From Acanthaster planci (lineage: Eukaryota; Echinodermata; Asteroidea; Valvatida; Acanthasteridae), in NCBI RefSeq assembly GCF_001949145.1, contig NW_019091384.1:767214-829213 (forward strand): 62,000 nt of DNA. The letters run 5' to 3'. This document shows, in pieces, positions 22,761 to 37,300 of this stretch. How positions within the stretch are numbered: the first letter of the stretch is position 1; each line of letters begins with the position of its first letter. The position numbers were made by a program, and so were the translations under genes. The notes beneath the pieces are model-generated. The model did not search any database. It was given only the letters and a program-made list of their open reading frames with translations, and was not told the origin of the DNA.

Positions 22761-25700
22761 TGTCAAGGTCTGATGATACATAAATCGAGTGAGAAAATAG
22801 GAAACTGTAACACCTGCTTTTCTGAAAAAGTAAGAATATGTGAACAGTGGCCTTATGCCCCTTTCCTAGGAAGTCAGCAATATAAAATTAACCTAATGAG
22901 AAAGTTTCCGTATTTTCTGAAACTTTTCATGGTTGGGACAAACACGGTTTAAAAGTCTTACACCAATAAACCACAATAAATCAGGAGTTCTTAGCTAGTG
23001 GGGGTTTTGTATCAGTTCTTAAATCCCCATCCCTAAGGCTTCACTGGCTAATTGAAAAAAAAACCAGGTCAGTTTTGGTGGCGATGCTCAGTTGTTAAGT
23101 TATTCTTTTCAACTGGAAATAAAAGCTACCAGCACATTTAAAAAAGGTCAAAGCACATGTGCTGTAACCAAAGACAGGGCGGCCAATTTGTAGAAAAACT
23201 TCTCTGCAGCCCACAATCATGCCCTCCTGTGGTTAGCTCAAACAGCAGAAGATATGGCATGCTGTGACATGGTCTACTTTATATACCCTTGTGGTTGGAT
23301 AAATAGCTCAGGACAGTTCAGACAGGCCAATGCAGCAATGACTGGGAGAAAAAAGGAGTTCATTGCTGGAAAGACACGGACATATTCTACTCAATATTCA
23401 GGTATATTTAACCTATTATGTCAACCAGCTGCTGAGGGATGCATGAAAACTGGAACCTCCCCGTTCAACTAAATTATACAGTATAGCCTTTCTTCCACTA
23501 TATGTACATGTTTCCATCATAATAAGAAGACTGATTACTACCTCATAATTTCAAGGCTTCAAAGCCTTGACATTTTGTGATTGATACTGCCCTGCTGCTT
23601 TTTATTTTTATCTTGAAGTAAAGGGTTGCGAGCAGACACTCACTTTTTTGGGGGGGGAGGGAGATCAAGGTTCTACCACCGTTGGTCTAACTCAATCCAT
23701 CTTCCATCCCAAAAGGCAAGGACAGAACGTTTTCCCACACCCCCAATCCCTTAGAAAGATCTCAACAGATCAATTTTTCAGTTGAAAAATTGTCCTCTGG
23801 AACTTTGCCTTTAAGTTTGAAACAGGTTATTATTTATGGACAATGCAATTCAGATGCGGCGTCACAATGTGTGCATTCTGACACCCTCTCACAAATGAAA
23901 ATCTCAATTTCAAAAGCGGAGCACCGGCATCTTTCTCCATTTCTTTGATCTTCCTCAACCTCTCCTTCACATCAAACCAGCTGTCCCAAATGACGTTTAT
24001 TACAGTTCTGGGAAAATACTGTCACCATCTGTCGGGAAGAGTGCCAGGGTGTGAGGTCATTCCAACACTGTCCAGTCAAACAGCTTAGACTGTTTCAGTC
24101 CAGAGCAAATTCTTGCCAGCCAACACACATTTTGACTTTCTGGCATTGATAGGGGAGGTGAACAGGAAAGGAAAAAAAGCAACAACGCTTGATGGTTGGT
24201 TTCCACTGAAGGGAGGCTATTGGGAGTTAATTGTGGGGTACTGAATGAGCTCCCTGGTTCCCAAATGGGCGCCCATTGTCTGTATTGAGGGGAGACCCTC
24301 CTCTCGACTCAAAGGAAAAATAACCTGGCTCATTACAGTGAGACTTGTGCCCATTTGAGGCATTTTGAGTTGTAATTAAGCTGTGACGAGTGCTGTATAT
24401 GTCGATGTGAGATAGGAATACAATACTTGCCAAGGACTAATGTGTGGTCTTCAGTGTGAAGGCATTCATCAACTCTGGGAAGACTTCTGTACAAAATGGA
24501 AAGATCTGAATTCTCCTCAGTGATTCTATTACAGACTGGCAATTGGCACAGCCTAGTGGTTCAAAAGTTTGCAAAAATCCCTGTGGCAGACAGAAAAGGC
24601 AACAAAATGCATAGATTGTCTCGACTTTGCAATGCTCCCTTTCTCTGCTAGTCTCGTCTCAATTCAATATCTCAAACAATGAGCCCTTGGAATATAAAAA
24701 CTGAATTGGATTTACAGTGTTACATTGATGCCCAATAGAACAGATGGAGATTTTACCCATATGCTTATCCCCAAAATACCTATATACGTGTATAGTCATT
24801 GATGTACAGAAATGTCTAAATTGCTCAACTCTGTGTGTTACAACTGTACGTGTGTAAAAATCTACTGAAACATCATTACCCAACCCCAAAGATACCAAAA
24901 TTTAAAATCAAGGTCCTCTATCTGCACTTTTGGTGGTCTACATGTACAGAACGGCTACAGTCTATGATCAAACCATAAAGCCAGCGAAATGCACCGGGTT
25001 CACATTTAATGCCAGCAGGCAGCCTGTATCGTTATGGCTCCCAGTGAGGAAGTTGAGACTTGTTGATATCAAATGAACTCTGGACAACCACAATATAAAC
25101 AAACGGTTTCCGAGGTCACAGTCAGGGTCAGTGTTATTTGACAGTTTGGGGATGGGGTAGAACCATCACTGAAATCGCAAGATGATGTTGAAGACGGAAA
25201 AATTGTGACCCTTTTTCCCCCTTCCACTAAGAAAAACATGATATGAGTACCTGAGTGCTGAGTGTGCCGCATTTGGAGACTGTGGGCAGAAGGTGTTCAT
25301 GACTGCACAAAATAGACTGGCTGATTGCAATACATCTATGTGTCAGCCAGTTCAAAATCTCCCTTCATTGTTCGACCTTTTCTTCACCACTCGTTTTCTC
25401 AATACAAAAATACCGGTACACAGACGATAATAATGCACTATGGTGTAAATATATGGGGTACAAACTTGAAAAAAGAGTTGCTTAACTTGTGCCAAATAAG
25501 TGCAGCTTCATTTCTCCCACTAAATATGATGGAATATGTTCCCAGGACTCAGATAAAATGAAAGAGGTCTTGTACTTTATCAGCTGGGCCATTCATCAGA
25601 GATTTGCCCTGGCCACATGTAAGTGCAAGACTACAAAAGCTCTTTTTAAAATTCTCTCTCCCACTTCGTACTCTGTGATATAATAGAGGTTCAGTTTTAT

Positions 25701-27117
25701 TCTTCGTGTGTGTCTGACAGTTGAAAAAAGAACCTGAACAGAGAATGAATTGATGAAAGACGGGGCAACATTGAAATCAATATGTCTGTGGCTTGGCTAG
25801 AGATAATAATGGGTTCAGCCTGGAGCCCAAGGTCCAACTTCTTGCAACAAGCTTTAGATCTGGTACCTGTACTACTAGCTGTAAGTCAATAACATCCTGA
25901 ATATTTAAAGAGCTGGATGTGTTAACAATCCTGGCCAAAGGGCTGCAGTTGTTGACAGTTTGGTAACTGCAACTAAAGAAATGGGCAGAGGATTCCAATT
26001 GGGAAGTTAGTTTCTTTGAAAGATCTGAAGACAGTCTACCTCCAAACAGAACTTCTCTGAGCTGCATATATTATATTGTCTTAGTTTCTATATGTGTTTC
26101 ACAATTTCATTTCACTGAAATATGCTGAATCGTATGCTGTGAAAGTGTGCTTTACTCATGACTGATATGATGTTTGGTTATATAAATATTGGTTATTCTA
26201 AATTAAAGAAGAAAAGACAGATTGCTGATTACATGATGTGGGCTTCTCATCTCCTAGAATTTCAAAGTCACAATTACAAACACAATTGTTCACAGTGGCC
26301 TCTTCACAGACAGCTATGCCAGCAACGAATTTCAATTTATACTACCTATTACTTAAACATGAAATCTACTTTGCCAGTCAAATCAACAGTGCCTTGATAT
26401 GATATACATCTGCATGGCAAATAAAAAACCCAGCCAACCACACAAACCATCTCAAGGGAACTGGACAGCATAAGCCTTCAAGGAAAGTGAAACTAGAATT
26501 CTGGAATTCATTTACTGTGCAGCTACTTGGAATGGGAAACCAACAATATGACAGCATGTATTCTTCTGTCATCTTCTTTCGGCATCAATGTTTTCCAAGA
26601 ACAGTGAAAAACTGCAATTTTCAAATACTGCTCTCAACAAAATATCTCAAACAGGGTCTGTGAGTATTAGTATTACCGTCTGTCTGATTTTTATCTACCA
26701 AATTCTGCTCGATACAGAGATAAAAATGAGTCCTGTTGTCCCTTTGACAGAGGACAGACTCATAAAGATAACAGATATAGAGATTGTTTCTACGGTTGCA
26801 TCCAAACAATATCCTCTAGTGCCAAACAAAAGCTAGTATTACATCATTTAGAATTTCAAAACCAGCTCAACACAATGGCTGAAAGAATGAAAAGGCCATA
26901 AAAACCTTCAGTAAATGACTTCAATTTCATTTGACCAAGATGATTTGTTTTTATACTTGAGTCTTGACAAAAAACTGCGGCATGTACATGTACCATGAGT
27001 ACAATGTTAGAACAAAAGATGAAACAGACAAAATGCGACACTGCAAATAACTATTACAATAACCACCTCTGCAAGTTATCCGCATTATTGCTGACACCCA
27101 AAGATGCTATTAGAGTA
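22761..27117. other. Gene-poor intergenic DNA
   Basis: No gene recognised. It contains a 20-base palindrome (TCAAGGCTT, CA, AAGCCTTGA) at 23551-23570 and a G-run at about 23650. A higher-complexity stretch at 23980-24140 is possibly another non-coding element. Short open frames on both strands carry no known domain. Confidence 0.55.
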
Positions 27118-27250
27118 CCGAAGTGTGACGTCACTGTGAACCAGAAAGTGCAGTGCAAACGAATGGAGTACGTGCGCGTGTTGTTCACGGGCTAGTTCTT
27201 GTGCTAATGCCTTTTACACACTAATTGTGCGCGTGACGTATTCACTTCGG
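27118..27250. mobile_element. Short MITE with CCGAAGTG termini and TA flanks, carrying a CRE palindrome
   Basis: The left end (27118-27134) has CCGAAGTG followed by TGACGTCAC. The right end (27233-27250) is GTGACGTATTCACTTCGG, whose reverse complement starts with the same CCGAAGTG and shares ACGTCAC. TA lies directly outside each end (27116-27117 and 27251-27252), as expected of a Tc1/mariner-type TA target duplication. At 133 bp with no coding frame it is non-autonomous. It shares the 14-mer AAGTGTGACGTCAC with the element at 43067-43264. Confidence 0.6.
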
Positions 27251-27410
27251 TACTTTATAGGTAATCTCACTTTTAAGAAACCAAACTTTTCCATTTTATA
27301 ATGGGAGTTTTGCCCTTTACTGACTTTCACATCTAGTAAAGTTTATCTTCAACTACAGTTCTGATTCCTTGAACTATATGCCATGTCCTGACAAAACTGC
27401 AGTAGCCCCT

Positions 27411-27830
27411 CTATTTGCCTTTAATTAAGTTCCTGTGGGGGACACACCCTGGCTACATGAGTAAATATTAATTGGTTCTTCATAATGAAACGGCGGAAAC
27501 TGCCAACAAAAAGCCAACCTGAGCCTTAATCCCCTGTTGGGTCACTGAGCACAATGGAGCACGGGAAAATGGGAGAAAAAAAGGCATCCTTAAACAAATT
27601 CCTAACACCTAGGGCCAAGAAAAACATTAGGGGGGAAAGTCTTGCTGCCTGGAGGGATGGAAGCGTCTGCGGTATGGGAGCCACATCAGCACGGGTGATT
27701 GCACTGACTGGTTAAGGAAACAAAGATTCTGGCATTTTGCTAGATTCTGCGCGAGGTCACCTCATCACTGAAAATTAATATATAATTCATAAATACCCCA
27801 GACAGTCTCCCTATTCAACAACATGCAACT
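27411..27830. promoter_or_regulatory. Enhancer-like island (candidate conserved non-coding element)
   Basis: A high-complexity stretch without open frames that holds homeodomain-like words: TTAATTAA at 27421-27428 and ATTAATTGG at 27467-27475, with AATTAATATATAATTCATAA near 27774-27791. The call rests only on texture. Confidence 0.28.
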
Positions 27831-30800
27831 TGACCGTGTATTCATATTTGATAATGCTTACTGAGAAGTGATAATGCCTGCTGTGTAAATCATGCGCTGG
27901 CACCTGGATATGAGACAGTTTATTCAATTCTGATTGGTCAAGAGTCGTGTGCATGTGACTCGCCATGCTTGTGCCAAGAGCATTTCAGAAGATTCTATTG
28001 GACAACTTGCACATGGAATATACCATAAAATGGATGGAGGTGTTCAGGAAAATGAAAGTAAAATTCCAGAACCTAATTGTTGGAAATCCATCATATGTTG
28101 ACTTCTTTTGACTCTCTGACTAAAAAAGTTACTTATGAATGGGAACAAATATGTGCTTGGCTGTCTTAAACTAACATTTGAGACCGGCTCAGAAGACTGA
28201 ACACTGTGGCTTGGGCATTAGTCGTTTCCATTTTTCTGATCCGGCATGCACATTTAAGACTAGCCAACCACATATTTATTCCCTTATTTAATGCTCTCAA
28301 ATAGTATTTCATATAATTTTCAATAAAACCACCCAATATTTAACGTTTAATAACTGGATCCTCATTACAAAAAATATGATGATTTTAGCAAAGACAACTT
28401 TGACAATATTAACTTGACTGAAATATAAAAAAGGTTGCTTCAAACAATTGTTTGAAACAACTGACTAACTTTATCATGAGAACCAGGCCAGGAGTTCGAA
28501 TGGCAGACTGGAATAAAATTTGAAATGTCAGTCCGACCATAAAACTTGCAGATTACTGGCTGTCCAGATGACCCACCCACATATTTGTTCAGAAGATCAA
28601 CAGAATGAGTCTGGGAACACTATCGTTGTGGGGTCTGATAATCCAAGACTGTCAAATATGGAATACTTCAATTGTTAGGCTGAGAGCTAATAAGAGATCA
28701 AAGCCGACAACAGTTTATCGTGTCAATAAGTGATCACAGCCAGGCAACCAAAATGCCACAAGGTGACACGATCACCATAAAGGCTAATGAAATAACAATG
28801 CCAAATATTTTGGGGTTGTAAAGAATTTTTGTAGCGGCACACTGAGAGAAGGCTCTATTGATAATCTTCTCACTGTATGACGTGATCCAGGGTCTTTACT
28901 TGAAGTTATGGCGGCTATATATAAATCCCAATTTCTAATAATAAATTCCTGTCCACAATAAGCACCCTAATTCCACACTAGCATTCCCAGCATCTGCGCT
29001 ATACAGCAATGCTGAAAGTGTTACTGTGTAGGGTAATAATGGAACTGTCTGAATGCGGCTCATGTAATTGGAACTTGCCTGGGACTACACTGAACACACA
29101 ATGGATGGGTTTGAATCATTCCTGCAGGGGGAAACTCTCATTTTCCCAACACAGCAATTTGTTTTCATTTTTCCCGACATAGAGAGGGATTTAGTTCATT
29201 TGATCCTGTTGCAAAGCCACTTGGAAAAAGACATGAAACGCATGCACTTACACGTACATAAACTCATGTACAAATTAATTTTGAGTCAAAACCTTGCTGG
29301 AGACTTAAATTCCTTAAATCTGAGAACATTCCTGAGTCTTTTCCATGTCCAAAAACCTCAATACTTCCCCAAATCAGAGAAAACCCTTTTTCCGGTCAAA
29401 ACTAGCTGAACACCGAATGCCACAATGTGCAGGCTGTAGACAATGACTAGACTAGGAATCCTTCAAGAAAGTATGTATAACTTTTTCTTTTTCAGAAAGA
29501 AAAGTACTGGCAGTCCAGCGATACAAATTAGGAATTGAAGCCAATTATGGACGTTTCAATACAAGGTTGGGAATCCATATTTCCAGACTATGAAAAACAT
29601 CTCTAGAGGCCTCACACGCCAAATTTCCAGAAGTGTTGACCACACTTTTCGGTAGGGTTTCTCTTTTACCAACAGCCTTTCTGGCAAAGAGGAGTAAATT
29701 GAATTCCAAAACTATTATCCATATGGACTTTTCTGTCCAAACTCAATAAACGGAACCCACACAAAATGCAGCCGGCGCCCAATCAAATGACCTACAAATA
29801 TGCAAGCGCACGCTCTGTACAGAAAGGCTAGGGGCTGTATTCACAGGAGTGAAGATGAGAGGTGAATGAATAAGTTCAGCCTCCACGGCCTCAAAATATT
29901 GACCTCCTAAAGTCTTAGTTCAAACTTGAAATGTCTTTGGACTCAAAACCTTTTGGTAATTTCTCCAACAATAGGTCTTTTTCCTATCAGTTTCATGCAG
30001 GAATGCACACAGGCAGTTCCACTTGGACACAGTTAGGACTTTGTGGAGATTAGGAAGCACGCTCAAGCCCTGGCCAGTGGCCGGACACAGTGGGTCAAAG
30101 TAAAGGGTGGCCACTCAGAATAACCGCGTATTTAAGTATTCAGCTGTCAATCGGAGGTGGAATTGCGGTACATCAAAGGCAGGAGGAAAGCAAAGGTTCC
30201 AACCCAACAAACCAAAAGTACCCTCCTCTTCCTGCCGTCCCTTTGTGGAAGATTGCAGCGCATGACCGCCTGTTTGGGGAACTTTTCAGAGTTGATTTGG
30301 GGGCATTTTTCTAGGCAGAGTTTCTTGATGAGGTGAAAAGGCCAAGGGGTCAGTGGGGTTGTTGAGCTGTTTGTTGTTGGGGGTTTAGCAGGTGGGTTCT
30401 ACTTCTAACAAAGTGAGCCTGAACTGGGGTTTATCATTCATTTCTTTCCGGATCAATTTCGACCAAATCCTTCCCACTGGCCCGTCAGGAGCAGGAGCCA
30501 TTATGGGTGAAATCACATGCAAAAGCCAAGCTCGGCATTTTTCCTACGTACGGTCTCAGATGAGCTTTGATTGTTCACTGAAAAAAATTACTAGAACTAA
30601 ACCTCAGTCACAAATCAGCCAGAATTAAAGTTTACTTGGTAAAGAATAATTTTGATTGTATCAGTTTTTTCTTATGGAACTACATGTAGCAGTCAACAGA
30701 TTTCATGGAAAAGTTGTTCTGGCTGGATGACACAAAAGTTGAAAAGCAGAGTTCAAGGTCCTCTGAAGGCCAACCAATTGAGTCTAGTTGAAAGGATTAA

Positions 30801-33759
30801 ATTAAATCCGGTTCTGCCCTATCCTCACAGAGTCCATTATGAGTCTAATGTGACCTTTGGAATTTTTCCCTCCAGTCTATAGACAATGAAAGGGATTTCT
30901 GTGAGCAAACGGAGAAAATAAAAGTAAAATTAAAAAAGAAAATCACTCGTTACTTAGTCTAAGTTCAAAACAGGTCAATATCAGTCTGGGGAAGTAGTGC
31001 ACACCTTCAAGTTTTTTTAAAAGGAACTTCTAAAGAACTCTAAAGTTTCAACAACTCTAATGAAAATTTCAAAACTGGTCCAAGTGACACGAACATAGCA
31101 CAGAGAGTCCCCTTCCCAGATAAGAATCCAAGCTTCCAGGTTAATGACAAACAAAAGGTTTGAATGGTTCTGTGTACTTGTGGTTTTGGTGGTTTCTGCC
31201 AGCAGGTTTGTTCTGTTGGTTGAATATCAGAAGTACTCATTCCTTCATTTACCTAACCTATATTTAAGTTCTATGTGCTTGGGCAAACAGACTATATGGA
31301 AACATATTACAAGCCCTTTTTAGAATTAATGTGGAGATACTATGAGATAAGAACTGATAGAGACAGGAATTTTTAAGAAGTCCAGCAACTGTGGGTGGAA
31401 AAAAATATTGTTGAACCAGGATCCAAGAGCTTATGGTCTGGGTGCAGGACAAGATAAAGTTAGCCTTGTGCTAGTACAAGATTAATGGTTTCATTAATAC
31501 CCCTTTTGTTAAGACTGTGGAATAATATTATCGAGGGGGGGGCAGTCATTTTGACAGAACAGATGAAAATCAGGGGGATGGGCGGTGTGGGAAAAGAAGT
31601 ACAAAAACGTACAAGAGTACATGTTTAAAAAGAAAGAATGAGAAAAAACTCAGACTTGGAACAAACAACCGTCGCTTTCCAAAGGCAGTGCAGAGACAAA
31701 TAAACAGACAAAGGGGTCTGGGTCAAAGACAATTTGTCTCCTAGTTGACACCGAGTTACAAACAGAGCTGCACTTCTGCAAGACCCTGGTCATTGTGCAA
31801 GAATAAGTCCTGTGTGAAGTCTGCTACTCGGTGAGAAAAAGGTTGCAGCAATTCATCTGGCTAGTGTGCAGCTCTTGTTCTGGTAGTCACTGATCAGATG
31901 ATGATGAAATGCATTTCACCCAGCCAGGCAACCCATGGGTATGTCAAAAGTTCAAAAATTCCAAGCTAAACAAGACTTACAAGTTACATGGCATGTAAAC
32001 GATCATCAAAGGAAAGTTTGCATGCTGATTCACCAGAATCAAAAATCTCGACTCAAATTTTCTGTGACATTGCCTTTGGCTTTACACTCTGGTCGACTGG
32101 ACTTTGATGAAGTCATGCAGATGAACAAGGGATTAAAAATATCAATGCATCTATGATACAGTAGATAAATTCTTACAAATCTCAAACACCCTTCCAAGAA
32201 TTAGAACTCCTACTATCCAAACTTCTGTCAAGGCGCCCTGTTAAACACAATTCCACTCAGTGATAAATCACACAGAAACAGGTAAGTTGCTATTGTAACC
32301 CTGACCCAAATCAAATCTTCGACTGATGCATTCAAACCATTCTGTTATCTGTGTGAAATCGAGATAGCAAAGCACAGTGACGTGGATGCTGCGTGCCGGT
32401 TATGGTTATGCCGTTGGTGTCCATCTTCCCTGTGGCACCAGCTATAATTGCTTGTAACACCCACTTGAACCATGCTCTCTAACACTAACGTAGCCGAGAA
32501 ATTAAAAGGTGCATCAAACGCATTGACTACTCTCCGCTTGAGAAAACTGATGATTACCCGAGCTCAAAGGTTGGAATTTTAATGAGTTATATTTACTTTT
32601 TATAAGGATCCTTTGACGGAAGGTGTGATATATACATGTCCATTGTAATAACACTTGAAGTTGTTCCGATGACTATTAATGGAATAGACCAGTCCAAACT
32701 GGAATTTCATCTGACATTGCACAGGACTGGTGGACAATTGTAAAGTAATTTACATTCACAGCATAAGGGAACTGTGAATTAATATTTAAAAACACTAAAA
32801 AGTCTAATACAGAAGCAGCCAATGGACAAATCATGGCATGATAGGCAGTTGAGCAGATCAAGAACCATTTTTTAGGGGGGAGGGACCAAATTAGATGATT
32901 TCCTCTCAAGATCATTACTATCATCCTAAGGTGTAAGGTTTAATAAGAGGGATTTTACAAACCCTATAGGAGAGGAAATAAAAGAGTATTGACAAGTCAC
33001 CTGATTCTTGTTCTTAAAAAAGAAAAAAAAAATGCTTCGGGGGGGGGGGAAGGGGAGGGGTGCCCGATTTGTCCCTCTCTCCCTTTTTTGGTAAAATCCA
33101 AATAGGCCTATTGAAGAGTCAACTTTGCAACCAGCTCTGGACTATTAATATTGCATATGTTTTATTAAAATACACAAGGCAATGGGTGCACACCAACCAC
33201 TCCAAGTATTTGTGGTTTCTGAATGGAGATCTGAACGGAGATAGGATTTGAGTCCCATGTGTGGTTTATGGGTCATTCATATCAAATACACAGAGGGACG
33301 GGGCCACAACTGGTCAAAGTCACATCTATTCACCTTTTGTTTAAACACAAGAGGGACTATCTGAACCAGTGTTCCCAACATGTATGGGAATGGTTACTTT
33401 TCCTGTGGGAATTTTCAGAGAAATTTCTACAGGATGTGGCTATAGGGTTGATTCCTTGCTCCGACCCCAATGAAGTATTCCAACTACCTTTTGTTGCACT
33501 GAAAGGGGAGGTGTGTAAGACACGTCGGGAGTGAGAAGGGTAAAATCTTCAGTAGTTATTTAGCCCACTGTTACTTCATTAAATAATTTAAATAGTTAAC
33601 TTTTGCTGACAATGAATGGGAAGTCAAATAAGGTGTCATTGTCATCAACGTCTCCAAGGCAGATTCCCATTTTTGGCAGGGCAATGTGTACGTTCAAACC
33701 TATGAACTGTCAATCATTCTCTTAATCAATACGGCCTGTCTTCTTGACAAATTACCGTG
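27831..33759. other. Gene-poor intergenic DNA with possible regulatory islands
   Basis: No coding exon is recognised. The plus-strand frame 29068-29409 (113 codons) has no ATG at its start and no known domain. 28660-28900 looks enhancer-like, with a TCF/LEF-type ATCAAAG at 28697-28703 and nearby homeodomain-type words. 30130-30320 is another higher-complexity island. A G-rich run lies at about 33039-33060. Confidence 0.5.
28439..28456. repeat. 18-bp perfect palindrome
   Basis: TTCAAACAATTGTTTGAA reads the same on both strands. Its centre is the E-box CAATTG flanked by inverted ACAAT (Sox-like) halves. It may be a binding site or chance. Confidence 0.8.
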
Positions 33760-34340
33760 GAACTTATCCCAGCAAATGTGTAGGAGCATGATCTAGTTTA
33801 GATCTGGGCAGAAATGGTTTCCACCCAAAGACGCCCCATGAATATGAACGATGATCCGCTAGGTATACTGCCTGCCCATTGTGTCCAGAATCCATTGGTG
33901 GTGTGGAGGGCCTTGTGCTATCATCCTTAATGTCAACATGCTCCACACTATGTCCACCTTGGCTCCCCACAAACATAAATGCCCCCCACCCCACTTTAAA
34001 AACCACCCATGGAGCTGTATCAAGCTGTATGGGGCTGCTTCCTTCTTGTCTCTTGAATGCGCTGAGAACAAACAGCATGGTGATGGAAGCAGATCGTGCC
34101 CTGATGAAACAACTCTGATCAGTTGACAGCGGACGATTACCCCTATTGGGTTAATCCGCCAGCCAAGGAGAACAGAAGATGGTACAAAGCAAAGGCCCCA
34201 CAGGGACCTGTGAAGGAGTGGATGGACCATAGCCAGGAATTAGAAAGGAAAAAAGAAAGAGAACTCGGGAGTGATCTCCTGGTCTCTGAATGGACCCTAA
34301 GAAGGATGACAAACCGTGCACAACAATGAAAAGGCCTCAG
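33760..34340. other. Higher-complexity island with overlapping open frames, function unknown
   Basis: Several overlapping frames on both strands stay open here (for example 33859-34230 minus and 34123-34329 plus), and the base composition is richer than the surroundings. No domain is recognised. The plus frame near its end is charged (Lys, Glu, Arg) but lacks splice signals I can trust. GGTTAATCC at 34139-34147 resembles a homeodomain (Otx/Pitx) site, so a non-coding element is as likely as an exon. Confidence 0.3.
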
Positions 34341-37300
34341 CCCAGATGGAGGGTGAGAGGCTGGGGGGAATAGAGACAGTCATAAAGAGAGGAATGATGT
34401 CAAACTCTGCATCCTGATCGGGTCACTAGGGGTCAGGTAATGGGGTTATCATCAAGTTGGGTTTCCTAATTCTCCAATTTTCACTGGATACACAACGTAC
34501 ACACTTAGAACCTACACAGGCTATAATGGTAAAGTATAGATTGGTTGGAGTACAGACATCAATAGGCAGAGTGTTTCTCAAATTAACCCGAAAATTTTGA
34601 GGGCCTGATGTTTGGATTCTACTCATGAAATCATTTTTGAAGGTTCTACTGTATCAAACCATCAGGTCCTAGATTTGTATAGTTCACTGTAATCAGCAAG
34701 CAGTTTGAAGCAGGTTCATTTTTGCTTTCCACTATAGTGAATTTCAAACACAGATAGCATGTTTTCTTTGATAAGTACACACATTTTTGAAAAAGTGTCA
34801 GAACAATCACAGCCCCTGCCAGTTACTGACCGTGAACTGACATTCAAATGATTAGCCTACATTACAAATAACATGAATTTTTCATCCCAAAGGTTACACT
34901 ATTCACTCTGTTCCAATGGTCCAAGAAAATTCCCCAAGCTAGAAAGAAGTAAGTCACCCTTGTTGCATCACAAATAAAATTACATGTGAAATGCATTCAT
35001 GCTGACATGGCAAACCATGAGAGATTTCCCAAGAGTCCTACACTGACACACAGTTCCAAATCTAGCCTTAAGGTTCCAGACCCAGAGACACAGTTTCAAT
35101 TAGTTTTATGGTGAGCCCTAACAAATAGGTTGACATACTTGCCATTTCTGGACTGGCCTCTCTGAAAAAAGTAATGGATTTCACAGGTTGTCAGGAAAGT
35201 ACAGATGGGCCCAGCCTTCAGGGGACATGAAATTTGGAATAGGTTGCACAAGTAAAAAAAGAGCAGATACATATATACGAATGATCAACTGATACTTGAC
35301 AACAAAATTTTGAACACACTTGTAAAGGACCATCACTAAATTCATTAGTGATTCATCAATACAATGCTATATAATTCCTACACCATGAAAACAAGGTATA
35401 GCACAAGAATAATTACAGTACTGTACTAACCCTAGCCTCAAGCCACGAAGCATTTCACAAGATCAAAGACTTCTGTTCAGTTTTGTCCTTGGATTGATTT
35501 CTGCTCATTTCACAAAAGTGTTTTTCCACAGGAGATTAAACTTTGCTCATGGGTGGGCATGAATTCTTAACAAGATCTAGGGTCCCAAATCCGAAAGGCA
35601 ATGACATCTCCTATATAACAGCAGAAGCCAGCGGTTCATCTCAAAGCTGGTACAATAAAGCTTTGGATTATCAAATCAGCAGTGAGGACTCTGCATATCA
35701 GGCAGACTTAGTACCTTGAGAACTGGATGCCAGCTAGGAGTATATTGCATTTGTGTCTCTGATGAGGACATTTTATTGCGATCGTTTCTTTCCAACCCAA
35801 ATTCAATACTCAGACAGGTCACGCTAACTGTACAAACTGGTTGGTTAGAAAAAATATGAAAAGATGGGCAATATGGCGCATTCAACGGTATGGCTTCTTG
35901 CCATGGCAATTTCTGTGAAATATGTAAAATTGATACAAAAATAGATCCAGAGGGTCCTCAAATGCCCAAGATGTTGACATGGCACATCCACCTAAGAATG
36001 CCTCTTCAACCACAAGCGGAAGAGATAAAAGCCCAGATACCCACAATAAAGGGAAAGAAATCTCAAGAACTAACACTTAATACAGTGAGCAGAGCAACAC
36101 CCATCTTTGCCAGCAATGCAAAACTTTAATCCTTACTCAAATGTCAACTGATAACAACTGGTGAAAATTTCATATAATAGCTTAAGTCCTTGGGCAAACT
36201 TGTACAGCAAACTTGACAGTCTTTGGCAGAAGCCTTTGATGTCAATCTGAGATAATGGTTTCTATCTTTTATTCGGACTTACACTGCAACATTTAGGGGG
36301 AAACTTTGCTAATAGACATATCTGAACAGTGCTTGATCAATAGTTTGAGTGGGTGCGGTTTTTTAAGGTGTGGTGGTGGGTCAACAATGTGTCAAAGAAA
36401 ATATACTGAAGTGTTGTAGATTCCTTGGACAATGTATGTATGCATCACTACGTGTATGAACACCTAGGGCGGCAGTCCACTCATTCAAGAGACTATTTCA
36501 GCCCAGCTCATTAGCAGAAAAGTTCTCCACGGTTTCTTTTGAAACAGGAGATTGTTTGCCCTCCAAAATGGAGTGATTGTGTACATCTTTGCTGGGATCA
36601 ACTCCCTGGCTCTTTGGGGTTCCATCTCAGTGCAGAATGGATAAAAAAATATGATAGAAAATGGTCTCAAGTGCCCACAAATGTAGAGGGACGCCATTTT
36701 TTGGGGGGGGTTGTTTTATGTGAATATTTAAACATGTAATTTGTTGAACCCACCAAAAATTGAAAGAATTTAAAGATTAAGAACAAAACGACAATTTAAC
36801 GTTTGTTTCAGAATCCCCAGGGATGTTGGCATGCATGTTATTGAGCCCTGAACAATGCTGATTTTACACTGTCTTCAATGGGGCTTGAATTGGTGGACTG
36901 CAACACCATGAGGATCTATTCCTGACTAGGAATGGTTGGGGTGTGTTGGCACTCAGAAATTAAATATTTTCTTCCCTATGCTGAAACAATATTCTGTTGA
37001 CTACTTCGTAATGAAATCTAACAATTACCATTAATAGGAAGTTAATGTAGGGTTTCAGTGGACCTTATTGTTTGTAATGCAAAATGCAAATTTTTCTTAG
37101 GTCTTGGAACAGAACTCTTTTGTGGAGGTGAGGGGGGGCAGAGAATGATAATATTGGTTTAAAAGTTGTGAGATATAATTTCAAGCTTTTCGCTTTGCCA
37201 GTCTGCAGTCCAAAGCCAATTACAGCCCTTCTGAACAAAAGCTGAAGATAAAAATAAACATGAATCAAATATCCCGAAAGATCCCCCCCCCCAAGTACAG

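Noticed and set aside
29068-29409. 113-codon plus-strand frame
   Set aside because: It begins with TTG, has no domain and lies in gene-poor DNA.
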